From: Gammaproteobacteria bacterium
GTDB lineage: Bacteria; Pseudomonadota; Gammaproteobacteria; Pseudomonadales; Pseudohongiellaceae
Length of the DNA stretch: 64,000 bases
Assembly (NCBI GenBank): GCA_009692305.1
Contig: SHZK01000002.1
Location: 248,001-312,000, forward strand
Reading direction: 5' to 3'
This document shows, one piece after another, positions 11,777 to 21,121 of this stretch. The number at the start of each line of letters is the position of its first letter. Position 1 is the stretch's first letter. Below the pieces are notes generated by a model. The model made no database searches. It saw nothing but the letters and a program-made list of their open reading frames with translations, and was not told the origin of the DNA. The position numbers and the translations under genes are program-made.

Positions 11777-12151
11777 ATGCCCAATTTGTTTCTAGCCCTC
11801 GCCAGCCTGAATGGTTTTCTCGCCGTCGCACTAGGCGCATTCGCGGCACATGCTTTGCGCGCGCAGCTTACACCGGAATTGTTAAATACTTTCCAGACCG
11901 GTGTGCAATATCACATGTACCACTCACTGGCATTGTTTGGGGTAGGAATGCTGAGCCTCCAATTTCCCACGGCCAACTTGCCACGCATCGCTGGTTATTT
12001 GTTCATGCTTGGAATAATTTTATTCTCTGGCAGTTTGTACACTTTGTCCCTTACTGGTGTACGCTGGTTGGGTGCTATCACGCCTCTGGGCGGCATCGCC
12101 TTCCTCGCCGCCTGGGGTTGTCTGTTCTGGTTCGCACTCAACCAACGCTAG
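11777..12151 (+). CDS. DUF423 family membrane protein
   Basis: LNGFLAVALGAFAAHALRAQLTPELLNTFQTGVQYHMYHSLALF is a DUF423/YgdD signature. Confidence 0.9.
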   Translation: MPNLFLALASLNGFLAVALGAFAAHALRAQLTPELLNTFQTGVQYHMYHSLALFGVGMLSLQFPTANLPRIAGYLFMLGIILFSGSLYTLSLTGVRWLGAITPLGGIAFLAAWGCLFWFALNQR

Positions 12152-12165
12152 CCGGGCAAAATATT

Positions 12166-12366
12166 ATGCAAGTGAATGTGAATGGGGCTGCACAAAAAAT
12201 AGCTACTGCCAGCACTGTGCAGCAATTACTGAATGAAGTGCATTTGGACAAGGGTCGTCTGGCGATCGAAGTAAATGGCGCAATAGTGCCACGCAGCACA
12301 TTTACGCAGCACGTCCTGCAGGAAGGCGACACGGTCGAAATCGTGCGGGCAATTGGCGGCGGATAA
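12166..12366 (+). CDS. thiS: Sulfur carrier protein ThiS
   Basis: Small ubiquitin-like protein ending AIGGG, directly upstream of thiG. Confidence 0.93.
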   Translation: MQVNVNGAAQKIATASTVQQLLNEVHLDKGRLAIEVNGAIVPRSTFTQHVLQEGDTVEIVRAIGGG

Positions 12367-12397
12367 AATCCAATCGAAACCAACATTGAGCAATAAC

Positions 12398-13186
12398 ATG
12401 GACCAACAGCCTGATACGCTGACTATCGCCGGCATCGAGTATCAATCACGCCTCATCATCGGTAGCGGTAAATACAAGAACTTCCAGGAAAATCTGGCGG
12501 CACTGGAAGCCAGTGCCGCGGAAATAATTACGGTCGCTATTCGCCGTGTGAATCTCGGTCAAAATAAACACGAGCCGAGTCTGCTGGAAGTAATCTCTCC
12601 GCGAAAATATACAATTTTGCCAAACACAGCCGGGTGCTATAACGCAGAAGATGCCGTGCGCACCTGTCGCATGGCGCGCGAATTGCTGGACGGACACAAG
12701 TTGGTAAAATTGGAAGTACTGGGTGACCAGAAAACGCTGTATCCAAATGTCACTGAGACTCTGGTCGCAGCAGAGATTCTGGTGAAAGACGGATTCGATG
12801 TGATGGTATATACCAGCGATGATCCGCTGATTGCAAAACGACTCGAAGAACTTGGCTGCGTGGCCGTGATGCCACTTGGCGCCCCGATCGGTTCCGGTCT
12901 CGGTATTCGCAACCCCTATAACATTCGGATGATTCTGGAGAATGCCAGAGTGCCTATAATCGTCGATGCTGGTGTGGGTACCGCATCCGATGCCAGCATC
13001 GCCATGGAACTTGGTTGCGATGGCGTACTGATGAACACCGCAATCGCAGAAGCCAGGAATCCTGTGCTGATGGCCTCGGCGATGAAGAAGGCAGTTGAGT
13101 CGGGACGCGAAGCTTTTCTCGCCGGACGCATGCCGCGCCGTCTTTACGCGAGCGCATCGTCACCGATTGACGGTACGTTTTTTTAA
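12398..13186 (+). CDS. thiG: Thiazole synthase
   Basis: [69 protein letters not shown]. Confidence 0.96.
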   Translation: MDQQPDTLTIAGIEYQSRLIIGSGKYKNFQENLAALEASAAEIITVAIRRVNLGQNKHEPSLLEVISPRKYTILPNTAGCYNAEDAVRTCRMARELLDGHKLVKLEVLGDQKTLYPNVTETLVAAEILVKDGFDVMVYTSDDPLIAKRLEELGCVAVMPLGAPIGSGLGIRNPYNIRMILENARVPIIVDAGVGTASDASIAMELGCDGVLMNTAIAEARNPVLMASAMKKAVESGREAFLAGRMPRRLYASASSPIDGTFF

Positions 13187-13199
13187 CGGCCTTGATTCT

Positions 13200-13892
13200 G
13201 TGTCAATAGACCCTCCAGCAGAACGGCACCGCCCGATTCGCAGTTATGTACTGCGCTCAGGCCGCCTCACAGATTCGCAGCGCAAAGCAATTGATGACCA
13301 TTGGTCACGCTGGGTAGTTCCCACCGCTGATACGCAACTCGATCTCGCTGCACTGTTCCCGCAACAGGGAAAGCTTGTTATTGAAATCGGGTTCGGCATG
13401 GGCGATTCACTGCTGGCAATGGCCGTGCAGGAACCTTCCACTAATTTCATCGGCATTGAAGTGCATCGGCCCGGTGTCGGCAAGTTGCTGCACGGCATCG
13501 CAGAGCAGCAAGTGGCAAACCTGAAAATTATCTGCCGCGATGCCACCGAGGTTTTACTGCATTGTTTCCAGGCAAACACTATCGACAAGATCCAGATTTT
13601 CTTTCCGGACCCGTGGCCAAAGAAGAAACATCAAAAGCGCCGCATCGTACAACCGGAGTTCATGGGTTTACTGCGCGATCAGTTGCGGTCTGGTGGCCAG
13701 ATTCATCTGGCCACCGATTGGCAAGAGTATGCGGACTACATGCTGGAAGTCATGGAGGCAGCGCCCGGAATGCGTAATGGCGAAGGCGCCGGGAATTTTT
13801 GGGAGCACCCGCTGCGCCCTGACACGAAATTCGAGAATCGCGGCAAACGGCTCGGGCACGGTGTGTGGGATTTGCTGTACGTTAAAACTTGA
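13200..13892 (+). CDS. trmB: tRNA (guanine-N7-)-methyltransferase
   Basis: RPIRSYVLRSGRLTDSQ, EIGFGMGDSLLAMA, IFFPDPWPKKKHQKRRIVQ, LATDWQEYADYM. Start taken at GTG 13200 because the track start overlaps thiG by about 90 nt. Confidence 0.95.
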   Translation: MSIDPPAERHRPIRSYVLRSGRLTDSQRKAIDDHWSRWVVPTADTQLDLAALFPQQGKLVIEIGFGMGDSLLAMAVQEPSTNFIGIEVHRPGVGKLLHGIAEQQVANLKIICRDATEVLLHCFQANTIDKIQIFFPDPWPKKKHQKRRIVQPEFMGLLRDQLRSGGQIHLATDWQEYADYMLEVMEAAPGMRNGEGAGNFWEHPLRPDTKFENRGKRLGHGVWDLLYVKT

Positions 13893-13912
13893 GTGAAAGG
13901 CCGCGTTCGAGA

Positions 13913-14656
13913 CTAGATCCAGAACCGATGCTCGTGCTCTTTCAGCCAGGTCACATAGTGCTCTGAGTTGGGACAAAGTGAATCCACCAGATTCCAAAAG
14001 CGTTGCGAATGATCCATATGCAACATGTGGCACACTTCATGAGTAATCATGTAGTCGATGATGCTGTAGGGCGCCAGCATAATGAGATAGTTATACTGGA
14101 TGACACCCGTTGATGTGCAGTGCCCCCACTTCGACTTCGTTTTACGCAGTTTGATTTCCTTCAATTTACGATCTACACCCAGATAATGCGCCAGGCCACG
14201 AGCCCTCGGTATTATGTATTCACTGGCCTTGTCGATCAGGAATTCTTTCAGTTGTAATCTGGCTTTTGCCGGAGTCAACCGGTGTCCCTGAATGATAAAC
14301 TTGTCGGCATCAACCAGAATCCGCGCCTTGCGTCCTTCCCGGAATACTATGGTTAATTCTCTGGCTCGATAAAAAATCTTGGCACCGCGCTCGACGCGCA
14401 GTGCCTGCTTCAGGCGCACCGACTCCTCCACCATGCGCTGCTCAATCCAGGTCTTGTTCTCATTCAAAAAACCGGCGATCTGGGTAGTGGATGCCCGCGA
14501 CGGGCAGCGCACCACAACCTTGCCTTGAATGATATAAACCGCCAATGTCTTGCGCTTGCTGCGCTCTACCGCACAACCAAATGGCAGCGTCGAGCGAGTG
14601 CGTTGACGCCCAAAGTTCAGATTGGCAACTTTTAAATGTCTTTGTGATTGGCGCAC
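13913..14656 (-). CDS. YgjP/SprT-like M48-type metallopeptidase (DUF45)
   Basis: ITHEVCHMLHMDHSQRFW (HExxH variant) with KSKWGHCTSTGVIQYNYLIMLAP. Confidence 0.88.
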   Translation of the reverse strand: MRQSQRHLKVANLNFGRQRTRSTLPFGCAVERSKRKTLAVYIIQGKVVVRCPSRASTTQIAGFLNENKTWIEQRMVEESVRLKQALRVERGAKIFYRARELTIVFREGRKARILVDADKFIIQGHRLTPAKARLQLKEFLIDKASEYIIPRARGLAHYLGVDRKLKEIKLRKTKSKWGHCTSTGVIQYNYLIMLAPYSIIDYMITHEVCHMLHMDHSQRFWNLVDSLCPNSEHYVTWLKEHEHRFWI

Positions 14657-14658
14657 AG

Positions 14659-15210
14659 CTAGCTACTCAATTCCTGTGGTTTTCTGGCGATGATTTGGGC
14701 AACGGCACGTTGCGGATTGGTCAGTTCGCCTTCGTATTTATGCAACACTTTCCAATCCTTAAAAATGTGGGAGAGCTCTTCTGGCGACAATAGAAAATCA
14801 GGATTCGATGGTCGACCAAATTGCGCCTGTGCCACAGTAAACGTCTCATAACAAATAATGCCGCCGGGGCGTATTATCGATTTCAATTGCGGAAACAGGG
14901 GGCGATGCAGGTAGTTGAAGGCTACAACAGCATCGAAACTTTTACCTTGCAACACCGCAGTACCAGCTTGCTCCAGATCGACCTGCCAAATCTCACCGGC
15001 AAGCCCTGCATCTGCCAGCTGCGCTTTCACACGGGCCAATGCGACTTCATTGTTATCTGCAAAGGTGACCGGAATTTGATGCCTGGCCAGATATATTCCA
15101 TTGCGACCCGAACCACAGGCAAGATCCAGCACGCCATTGGTCATGGTCAGGTCTTGAAATAAAGCCAAGTGCTCGACTAATAGCCGGGCGACGGTAATTG
15201 AATGTGACAT
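14659..15210 (-). CDS. SAM-dependent methyltransferase, TehB-like
   Basis: VLDLACGSGRNGIYLARHQIPVTFADNN, RPGGIICYETFT. Start chosen at MSHSITVARLL because the longer track ORF runs antisense through cmoA. Confidence 0.8.
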   Translation of the reverse strand: MSHSITVARLLVEHLALFQDLTMTNGVLDLACGSGRNGIYLARHQIPVTFADNNEVALARVKAQLADAGLAGEIWQVDLEQAGTAVLQGKSFDAVVAFNYLHRPLFPQLKSIIRPGGIICYETFTVAQAQFGRPSNPDFLLSPEELSHIFKDWKVLHKYEGELTNPQRAVAQIIARKPQELSS

Positions 15211-15276
15211 GGATTGGCGGATAATACACGGGCCCGTATTTGATGGCCAAGATTTGATCCTGCAGAAAACCAGACC

Positions 15277-16029
15277 ATGAAAAAGACCGACCCAATAGCC
15301 GAAACCAAGCGCGATAATTTGTTTGCAGAAAAAATGTTGCCGGGCGATTTCGTGTTCGACGACAAGGTCGCTCAGGTCTTCGATGACATGATCAACCGGT
15401 CGGTACCGGGTTATAGCACGATCATCGCAATGATCGGGGTCATGGCAGAGCGCTATTGTCGGGATAACAGTAATATTTACGATCTCGGCTGCAGTCTTGG
15501 TGGCGCTACGCTCGCGGTAGCACACAAGGTGACTGTAAAGCACTACAGCCTTATTGCGATCGACAATTCTGCCGCGATGATTTCCAGGCTGCAAACCAGA
15601 CTTGCCAGGCTGAACTTCGCCAACGCAATGATTAAGTGCCGTTGTGAGGATATTCTGAACACGGAACTGGTAAATGCCTCGGTGGTCATTCTGAACTTCA
15701 CGCTGCAGTTCGTCCCGGTGGCGAGCCGCGAAGCGCTTATTCGGCGAATTTATACCGGTATGCGTCCCGGTGGGATTCTGATCATTTCAGAGAAGATTCA
15801 GTTTCCTGATGCCGAGTTGAACCGTCTGTTTATAGACCTGTACCATGGCTTCAAGGAAAACATGGGTTACAGCAAGCTGGAAATTAGCCAAAAACGAGCG
15901 GCATTGGAGCAGGTCTTGATTCCTGAAACCATAGACCTGCACCGACAGCGATTGACCGCTGCGGGGTTTCACTCTGTCGATGTCTGGTTCCAGTGTTTCA
16001 ACTTCGCATCCATGGTGGCCTGCAAATAA
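15277..16029 (+). CDS. cmoA: Carboxy-S-adenosyl-L-methionine synthase
   Basis: FVFDDKVAQVFDDMINRSVPGYSTIIAMIGVMAERY, YDLGCSLGGATL; followed by cmoB. Confidence 0.95.
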   Translation: MKKTDPIAETKRDNLFAEKMLPGDFVFDDKVAQVFDDMINRSVPGYSTIIAMIGVMAERYCRDNSNIYDLGCSLGGATLAVAHKVTVKHYSLIAIDNSAAMISRLQTRLARLNFANAMIKCRCEDILNTELVNASVVILNFTLQFVPVASREALIRRIYTGMRPGGILIISEKIQFPDAELNRLFIDLYHGFKENMGYSKLEISQKRAALEQVLIPETIDLHRQRLTAAGFHSVDVWFQCFNFASMVACK

Positions 16030-16033
16030 CCCG

Positions 16034-16996
16034 ATGCTGGATTTCAACCCTCTGCATGCAATTATCGACGGCACGCCACTGGCGCAGCTGCAGCCTTTCC
16101 TTGCGCCTGAATTTATAGCTCAGATCAAACACGGGGATTTGCCACGCTGGCAACAACTGCTGGCTGTGCTGCCAGCGCTGAGCGCATCTGTTATCACACT
16201 GGGAGACACGATCACAATTGGCAGCGAGACTGACATCGATGCGAGCCAACGGGCGGAGATGGAGCAGGCGCTGCGTGCTTTTATCCCCTGGCGCAAAGGT
16301 CCGTTCAATGTGTTCGGCATCCACATCGACACAGAGTGGCAGTCTCAATTGAAATGGCAGCGGGTCGCGCATGCCATTACCCCATTGGCTGGTCGCAAGG
16401 TGCTGGATGTTGGAAGTGGCAACGGTTATTACGGTTTTCGCATGCTCGAGGCAGGTGCCGCACTGGTGCTTGGTATTGATCCTCATATTGCTTATGTGGC
16501 GCAGTTCTGGGCGATCAAGCAATACACGCCAAAGTTACCGCTGTTCGTATTGCCGCTAACGCTTGAGCAAATACCGACACCGCTGCCACATTTCGATACG
16601 ATTTTTTCCATGGGAGTGTTGTATCACCGACGCTCCCCGCTCGATCACTTGCAACAACTACGGGAATGCCTGCGCAGTGGTGGTGAACTGGTATTGGAAA
16701 CCCTGTATGTGGACGGCGATGAAGGCTATTCCCTGGTTCCTGCATCGCGTTATGCACGTATGTCCAATGTGTGGTTTGTACCCTCAATCAAAACACTTGT
16801 CAGATGGTTAATGCGAAGTCGATTCGGTGACATTCAGATAATTGACGAATCTGTGACCTCACTGCAGGAACAGCGCAAAACCGACTGGATGCCGTTTAAT
16901 TCATTGCAAGATGCATTGGACCCATCGAATCCAGAACTTACAATTGAAAACTATCCTGCCCCTAAAAGAGTCGTTGTCATCGCACGAGCTCTATAA
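16034..16996 (+). CDS. cmoB: tRNA U34 carboxymethyltransferase
   Basis: RKGPFNVFGIHIDTEWQSQLKWQRV, VLDVGSGNGYYGFRMLEAGA, DTIFSMGVLYHRRSPLDHL. Confidence 0.96.
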   Translation: MLDFNPLHAIIDGTPLAQLQPFLAPEFIAQIKHGDLPRWQQLLAVLPALSASVITLGDTITIGSETDIDASQRAEMEQALRAFIPWRKGPFNVFGIHIDTEWQSQLKWQRVAHAITPLAGRKVLDVGSGNGYYGFRMLEAGAALVLGIDPHIAYVAQFWAIKQYTPKLPLFVLPLTLEQIPTPLPHFDTIFSMGVLYHRRSPLDHLQQLRECLRSGGELVLETLYVDGDEGYSLVPASRYARMSNVWFVPSIKTLVRWLMRSRFGDIQIIDESVTSLQEQRKTDWMPFNSLQDALDPSNPELTIENYPAPKRVVVIARAL

Positions 16997-17076
16997 CACT
17001 CGCGTTATATGACAAGCGGAAATTACGTTTTTCCAGTTATCAGAATTTAGTTCGCTTGGAATAATAAGTAAAAACC

Positions 17077-17109
17077 TTGTGTTTGCAGTGACACAAGAAT
17101 GTGTTGTGT
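17077..17109. repeat. Alternating TTGTGT / ACACAA / TTGTGT arms upstream of the RAYT-like gene
   Basis: TTGTGT 17077-17082, ACACAA 17091-17096, TTGTGT 17104-17109: two overlapping inverted repeats. Confidence 0.7.
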
Positions 17110-17159
17110 ATACGCAATTTCAACCTGTACGGAATTCCGCTGCAACGATGCCAATTGTA

Positions 17160-17189
17160 TTGACGCGTCTTTCCAATTGCGTTAACTAT
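17160..17189 (+). promoter_or_regulatory. Putative sigma-70 promoter for the RAYT-like gene
   Basis: TTGACG, 17-nt spacer, TAACTAT, about 95 nt upstream of the ATG at 17284. Confidence 0.4.
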
Positions 17190-17283
17190 ACGCGGCGACT
17201 CTGGCAAAGGGTCAGCTCTAATTCTATAGATATCCTGGTCGCATAAACCCGAAAATCCAAAAACTACAATAAGAGACGGCAAC

Positions 17284-18258
17284 ATGGCCAGACCCCTGAG
17301 GATAGAGTTCCCGGATGCGGTATATCATGTATTTAATTCCGGATTGGGCAAACAACACGTGTTTCCTGCCGCAAAGTATTTCGAGGCGTTTCTGGAAGGA
17401 TTAGGCGAAACGTGTTCCAGATTAAATGTTGAAGTACACGCGTATTGCCTGCTGAATGACAAATATCATCTCATCGTAAAAACTCCCGAAGCGAACCTGA
17501 GTCGTTTCATGCGTCAGGTCGACGGTCTTTACACCCAGAATTACCAGCGTCTGAAGGGTGCCGAAGGCTCCCTGTTCAAGGGTCGTTATAAAGCGGTGCT
17601 GGTACAGGCTGACAAGTGCTTGTTGCCTCTGTCCAGATTCTTGCACAGCAAGATCAAGGCTTCGGAGCTCAACAAGTATAAATGGTCTAGTTATGGTCTC
17701 TTCACCCACGCAGCCAAAACACCTGCCTGGTTTAACCGTGATGCCACCCTGAAGCAATTAACTAGTGTTGCTGCTGCCAGGCGTGCTGGCGCCTATGTAA
17801 AGTATGTGGCTGCAGGCGTTGATGTCGAACTCACGCATTTCTATGGCAAGAAGAACCTCTCTTCCATTATGGGGGACAGCAATTTCGTCAAGTCGGCCCA
17901 GAAACAGCGTTCAGCAAAGACTGTGCGCGGCGTCTCCCGTGGCGCACATGCGCAGTGGCGCCCCCCGTGCAAACAAATCATTACGGCGGTAGCGGGACAG
18001 TTCAAAGTAACTGAGAACAGTATCTACCAGGCCGCACGCGGCCCTGGATCCAAGAATGTACCGCGCTGGGTTGCGATGTATCTGTGTCAGGAGTTGTCAG
18101 CCGTGACTCTGCAATCGATTGCGAAGTTGTTCAAGCTGAAGCGGTATGGCACCGTGTCGACTACCGTTGGCAAACTGAAGCAGGAATTTGCGGTTGATCC
18201 AAAACTGCTTGCCACGGTCGAGAAGTTGGCAAAACAATTGAGCTACCACAAAAAGTAG
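17284..18258 (+). CDS. IS200/RAYT-like (Y1_Tnp) protein with degenerate catalytic motifs and DnaA domain IV-like C-terminus
   Basis: MARPLRIEFPDAVYHVFNSG and GSLFKGRYKAVLVQADK are RAYT family hallmarks; C-terminal PRWVAMYLCQELSAVTLQSIAKLFKLKRYGTVSTTVGKL resembles the DnaA domain IV helix-turn-helix. Confidence 0.88.
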   Translation: MARPLRIEFPDAVYHVFNSGLGKQHVFPAAKYFEAFLEGLGETCSRLNVEVHAYCLLNDKYHLIVKTPEANLSRFMRQVDGLYTQNYQRLKGAEGSLFKGRYKAVLVQADKCLLPLSRFLHSKIKASELNKYKWSSYGLFTHAAKTPAWFNRDATLKQLTSVAAARRAGAYVKYVAAGVDVELTHFYGKKNLSSIMGDSNFVKSAQKQRSAKTVRGVSRGAHAQWRPPCKQIITAVAGQFKVTENSIYQAARGPGSKNVPRWVAMYLCQELSAVTLQSIAKLFKLKRYGTVSTTVGKLKQEFAVDPKLLATVEKLAKQLSYHKK

Positions 18259-18312
18259 GCTTGATTGTAATAGTGTTGGTGTTGAATGGCTGACTGAGTT
18301 CTTCAATTCAAT

Positions 18313-18353
18313 AAAAAAGCCGGTATTTCTCGAAGGAAATACCGGCTTTTTTT
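18313..18353. terminator. Bidirectional intrinsic terminator between the RAYT-like gene and rpmG
   Basis: aaaaaagccggtatttc-tcgaag-gaaataccggctttttt: long perfect stem with A/T tails on both sides. Confidence 0.9.
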
Positions 18354-18371
18354 ATTCGGCTTGCGCGTTGA

Positions 18372-18527
18372 CTATTTGATCTTTGATTCCTTGTAGACCA
18401 CGTGCTTGCGTACCACCGGATCGTACTTCTTGATTTCCATCTTGTCCGGCATATTGCGCTTGTTCTTGTCTGTTGTGTAATAGTGCCCAGTGCCTGCACT
18501 TGATACCAGTTTGATTAAGTCTCTCAT
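18372..18527 (-). CDS. rpmG: 50S ribosomal protein L33
   Basis: Reverse strand reads [51 protein letters not shown] (51 aa). Missing from the ORF track because of length. Confidence 0.97.
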   Translation of the reverse strand: MRDLIKLVSSAGTGHYYTTDKNKRNMPDKMEIKKYDPVVRKHVVYKESKIK

Positions 18528-18553
18528 AATGAATCCTGCTCTTGTCTTAAGGG

Positions 18554-18790
18554 CTAAATGCTGACGCCGGTGTTACGGATATTTGCCAGTACCGCGTCGA
18601 TACCATTCTTGTCGATAATGCGCATTCCCTTGGTGGAAAGTCGCAGTTTGACGAAACGCTTTTCTGACTCTACCCAAAACCGATGGGTGTGCAGATTAGG
18701 TGAAAACCGGCGTCTAGTCTTGTTATGTGCGTGGGAAACGTTGTTTCCTGAAACCGGTTTCTTGCCAGTTACTATACAAACCCTGGACAT
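18554..18790 (-). CDS. rpmB: 50S ribosomal protein L28
   Basis: [68 protein letters not shown]; start at 18790 rather than track start. Confidence 0.97.
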   Translation of the reverse strand: MSRVCIVTGKKPVSGNNVSHAHNKTRRRFSPNLHTHRFWVESEKRFVKLRLSTKGMRIIDKNGIDAVLANIRNTGVSI

Positions 18791-19031
18791 GTTGCTGCCT
18801 CGTAATTCCAATATATTCAATGAGTTCTGATCTTGCCGGCCGCAGATCAGCAGTCGGGGGTCAAAAAAGAGCTGCGTTTTATACCAAAACGACCCAGTAA
18901 TAGCAAGAAACACCTGTGTTTTCGCTGAATTGCCCGGTACGGATCGCATATTAATCCGTCAGGACGCGGCTATCCAGCGCGCAGGTCTTTTTATCGAAGC
19001 CACTGAGCATACTCGGCAGCAGCACTTTAGC

Positions 19032-19707
19032 TCATATCAGATTCCGTTCCGCCAGGGAAATTACTTCTGAATCGCCAATTACCAGATGATCCAGCACCCG
19101 CACTTCAATAGTCTGCAATGCCGATTTGAGTTTTCGCGTGATTGCGATGTCGGCCCGGCTTGGCTCGGCCACTCCAGAAGGATGATTGTGGGCGAAAATC
19201 ACTGCTGCGGCGTTGTGGTACAGACAGCGCTTGACCACTTCCTTGGGGTAGACAGCCGCGCCATCAATGGTGCCATGAAACATCTCTTCCAATTTGACCA
19301 CGTGGTGTTGATTGTTCAGGAATAGACAGCAGAAAACCTCGCTCTGGTAGTGCCGAAAGCGGGCCCGCAGGTAGTTACGGGTAGCTGAGGAGCAGGAGAG
19401 GATGTCCCGTTCCTGGATCTGCTCCAGCATCTGGCGCTGGGACAGTTCGCGCATCGCACTAAAACGGGCAGCCTTGACCTTGCCGACGCCAGGGTGGGCG
19501 CACAGCTCCTGTTGATCGGCGGCCAGAATGCCGCGCAGCCCCCCCAAAGCTGGTGAGCAGGTCCCGCGCCAGATCAAGGGCGTTTTTGCCTTTGATGCCG
19601 GTTTGCAGCAACACTGCCAATAATTCGGCGTCGGACAGCACGGCAGGACCGCCGTTCAACAACTTTTCTGTGGGCCGCTCCAATGGCGGCGAGTCGGCGA
19701 TACTCAT
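19032..19707 (-). pseudogene. radC: RadC-family JAB/MPN protein, split by a +1 frameshift at a G7 run
   Basis: Frame [57 protein letters not shown]. Frame [27 protein letters not shown]...FAHNHPSGVAEPSRADIAITRKL. The frames meet at 19539-19545. Confidence 0.9.
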
Positions 19708-19866
19708 GGAATTTGCCTACCCGGTCGGTTGCGCAGCAGTTCCTGCGAAAGAGCCATTTCAGGATAGACGGAATCGCCAGTATTTCTTCACCAGCGCCCA
19801 AATTGCGTCACTCTGGCCTAACTGCTAGGCTAGCCGTCCCTGCAATCTCGAGTTGCCGCTGTCTTC

Positions 19867-21051
19867 ATGTTAAGTCTCACTAACAAGCGCATCATGATCG
19901 GTGTAACTGGCGGTATTGCCGCCTACAAATGTGCCGAGCTAACCCGCCTGTTTGTAAAAGCGGGTGCGGAAGTGCGCATCGCCATGACCCGCGCAGCCAC
20001 TGAATTTATTACGCCACTGACGATGCAGGCCTTGTCCGGCAATCGCGTGCACCTGGATTTGCTGGATTCCGAAGCCGAAGCGGCGATGGGGCATATTGAG
20101 CTGGCACGCTGGGCAGACCTGGTACTGATTGCCCCGGCGACCGCCGATTTCATCGCCCGCGTCACTCACGGCGAGGCCGGCGACATCCTGACCACACTGG
20201 TGTTAGCCACCGCAGCGCCGGTGGCCATTGCCCCGGCAATGAATCAGGGCATGTGGAGTAATGCCAGCACGCAGGCCAATATCAAAACCCTGCAGCAGCG
20301 CCACTATCTCATTTTCGGTCCAGCTAGCGGGGAACAGGCCTGTGGCGATGTCGGGATGGGCCGCATGCTGGAGCCAGAGCAATTGCTGGAGCACTGTGGG
20401 AATTTGTTCAAGGCTGGTTTTCTGGCGGGAAAGCACGTCCTCATTACTGGCGGACCAACGCGGGAAGCGATAGACCCGGTGCGTTTTATCAGTAATCACA
20501 GCTCTGGCAAAATGGCCTATGCTCTGGCGGACGCAGCGGCAGCTGCCGGGGCAAAAGTGACGCTGATTAGCGGTCCGGTGCATCAGGCAACACCTCGGTC
20601 TGTGACCCGCATCGATGTGGACAGCGCACAGCAAATGCTCGATGCCGTCATGGCCAATGTTGCGACTGCAGATGTGTTCATCGGCGTCGCCGCCGTAGCC
20701 GATTATCGTCCAGCGCACCCGGTTACCGACAAGATCAAGAAACACGCAGACACCCTGCAGCTGGAGCTGGTGAAGAATCCAGACATCATTCAGCAGGTAG
20801 CCAATTTACCGAAGCGTCCATTCGTCGTCGGGTTTGCAGCAGAAACCAGCGACATCGTGGAAAATGGCCGCCGCAAACTGGCGCGCAAGAAACTCGATCT
20901 GTTGTTTGCCAACAATGCCACTGCTACGTTCAATAGTGATGCCATCTCAGTGACCGCATTATCTGCCGATAAGGAAACGGAACTGACTCCTGGCAACAAA
21001 CACGTTGTTGCCCGCAACATGTTGCAACTCATCGCCAGTCGTCTGCCGTAA
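19867..21051 (+). CDS. coaBC: Phosphopantothenoylcysteine decarboxylase/phosphopantothenate-cysteine ligase
   Basis: [68 protein letters not shown]. Confidence 0.97.
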   Translation: MLSLTNKRIMIGVTGGIAAYKCAELTRLFVKAGAEVRIAMTRAATEFITPLTMQALSGNRVHLDLLDSEAEAAMGHIELARWADLVLIAPATADFIARVTHGEAGDILTTLVLATAAPVAIAPAMNQGMWSNASTQANIKTLQQRHYLIFGPASGEQACGDVGMGRMLEPEQLLEHCGNLFKAGFLAGKHVLITGGPTREAIDPVRFISNHSSGKMAYALADAAAAAGAKVTLISGPVHQATPRSVTRIDVDSAQQMLDAVMANVATADVFIGVAAVADYRPAHPVTDKIKKHADTLQLELVKNPDIIQQVANLPKRPFVVGFAAETSDIVENGRRKLARKKLDLLFANNATATFNSDAISVTALSADKETELTPGNKHVVARNMLQLIASRLP

Positions 21052-21121
21052 ACAAGCGTCAGCCGCGCGGTCAATAAAAGCCGCGACGAAAAATAAGGCT
21101 GCCGCCAGCCAGGCATTAGTC

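Noticed and set aside
15211-15594. N-terminal extension of the TehB-like methyltransferase ORF
   Set aside because: It runs antisense through the 5' half of cmoA; the domain begins at MSHSITVARLL (15210).
17284-18258. Active IS200/IS605 insertion sequence
   Set aside because: No clear hairpin ends bound the gene, catalytic residues are altered, and it has its own promoter-like and terminator sequences.
18308-18499. 63-aa minus-strand ORF in the track
   Set aside because: Wrong frame over rpmG; the correct frame gives a clear L33 protein at 18372-18527.
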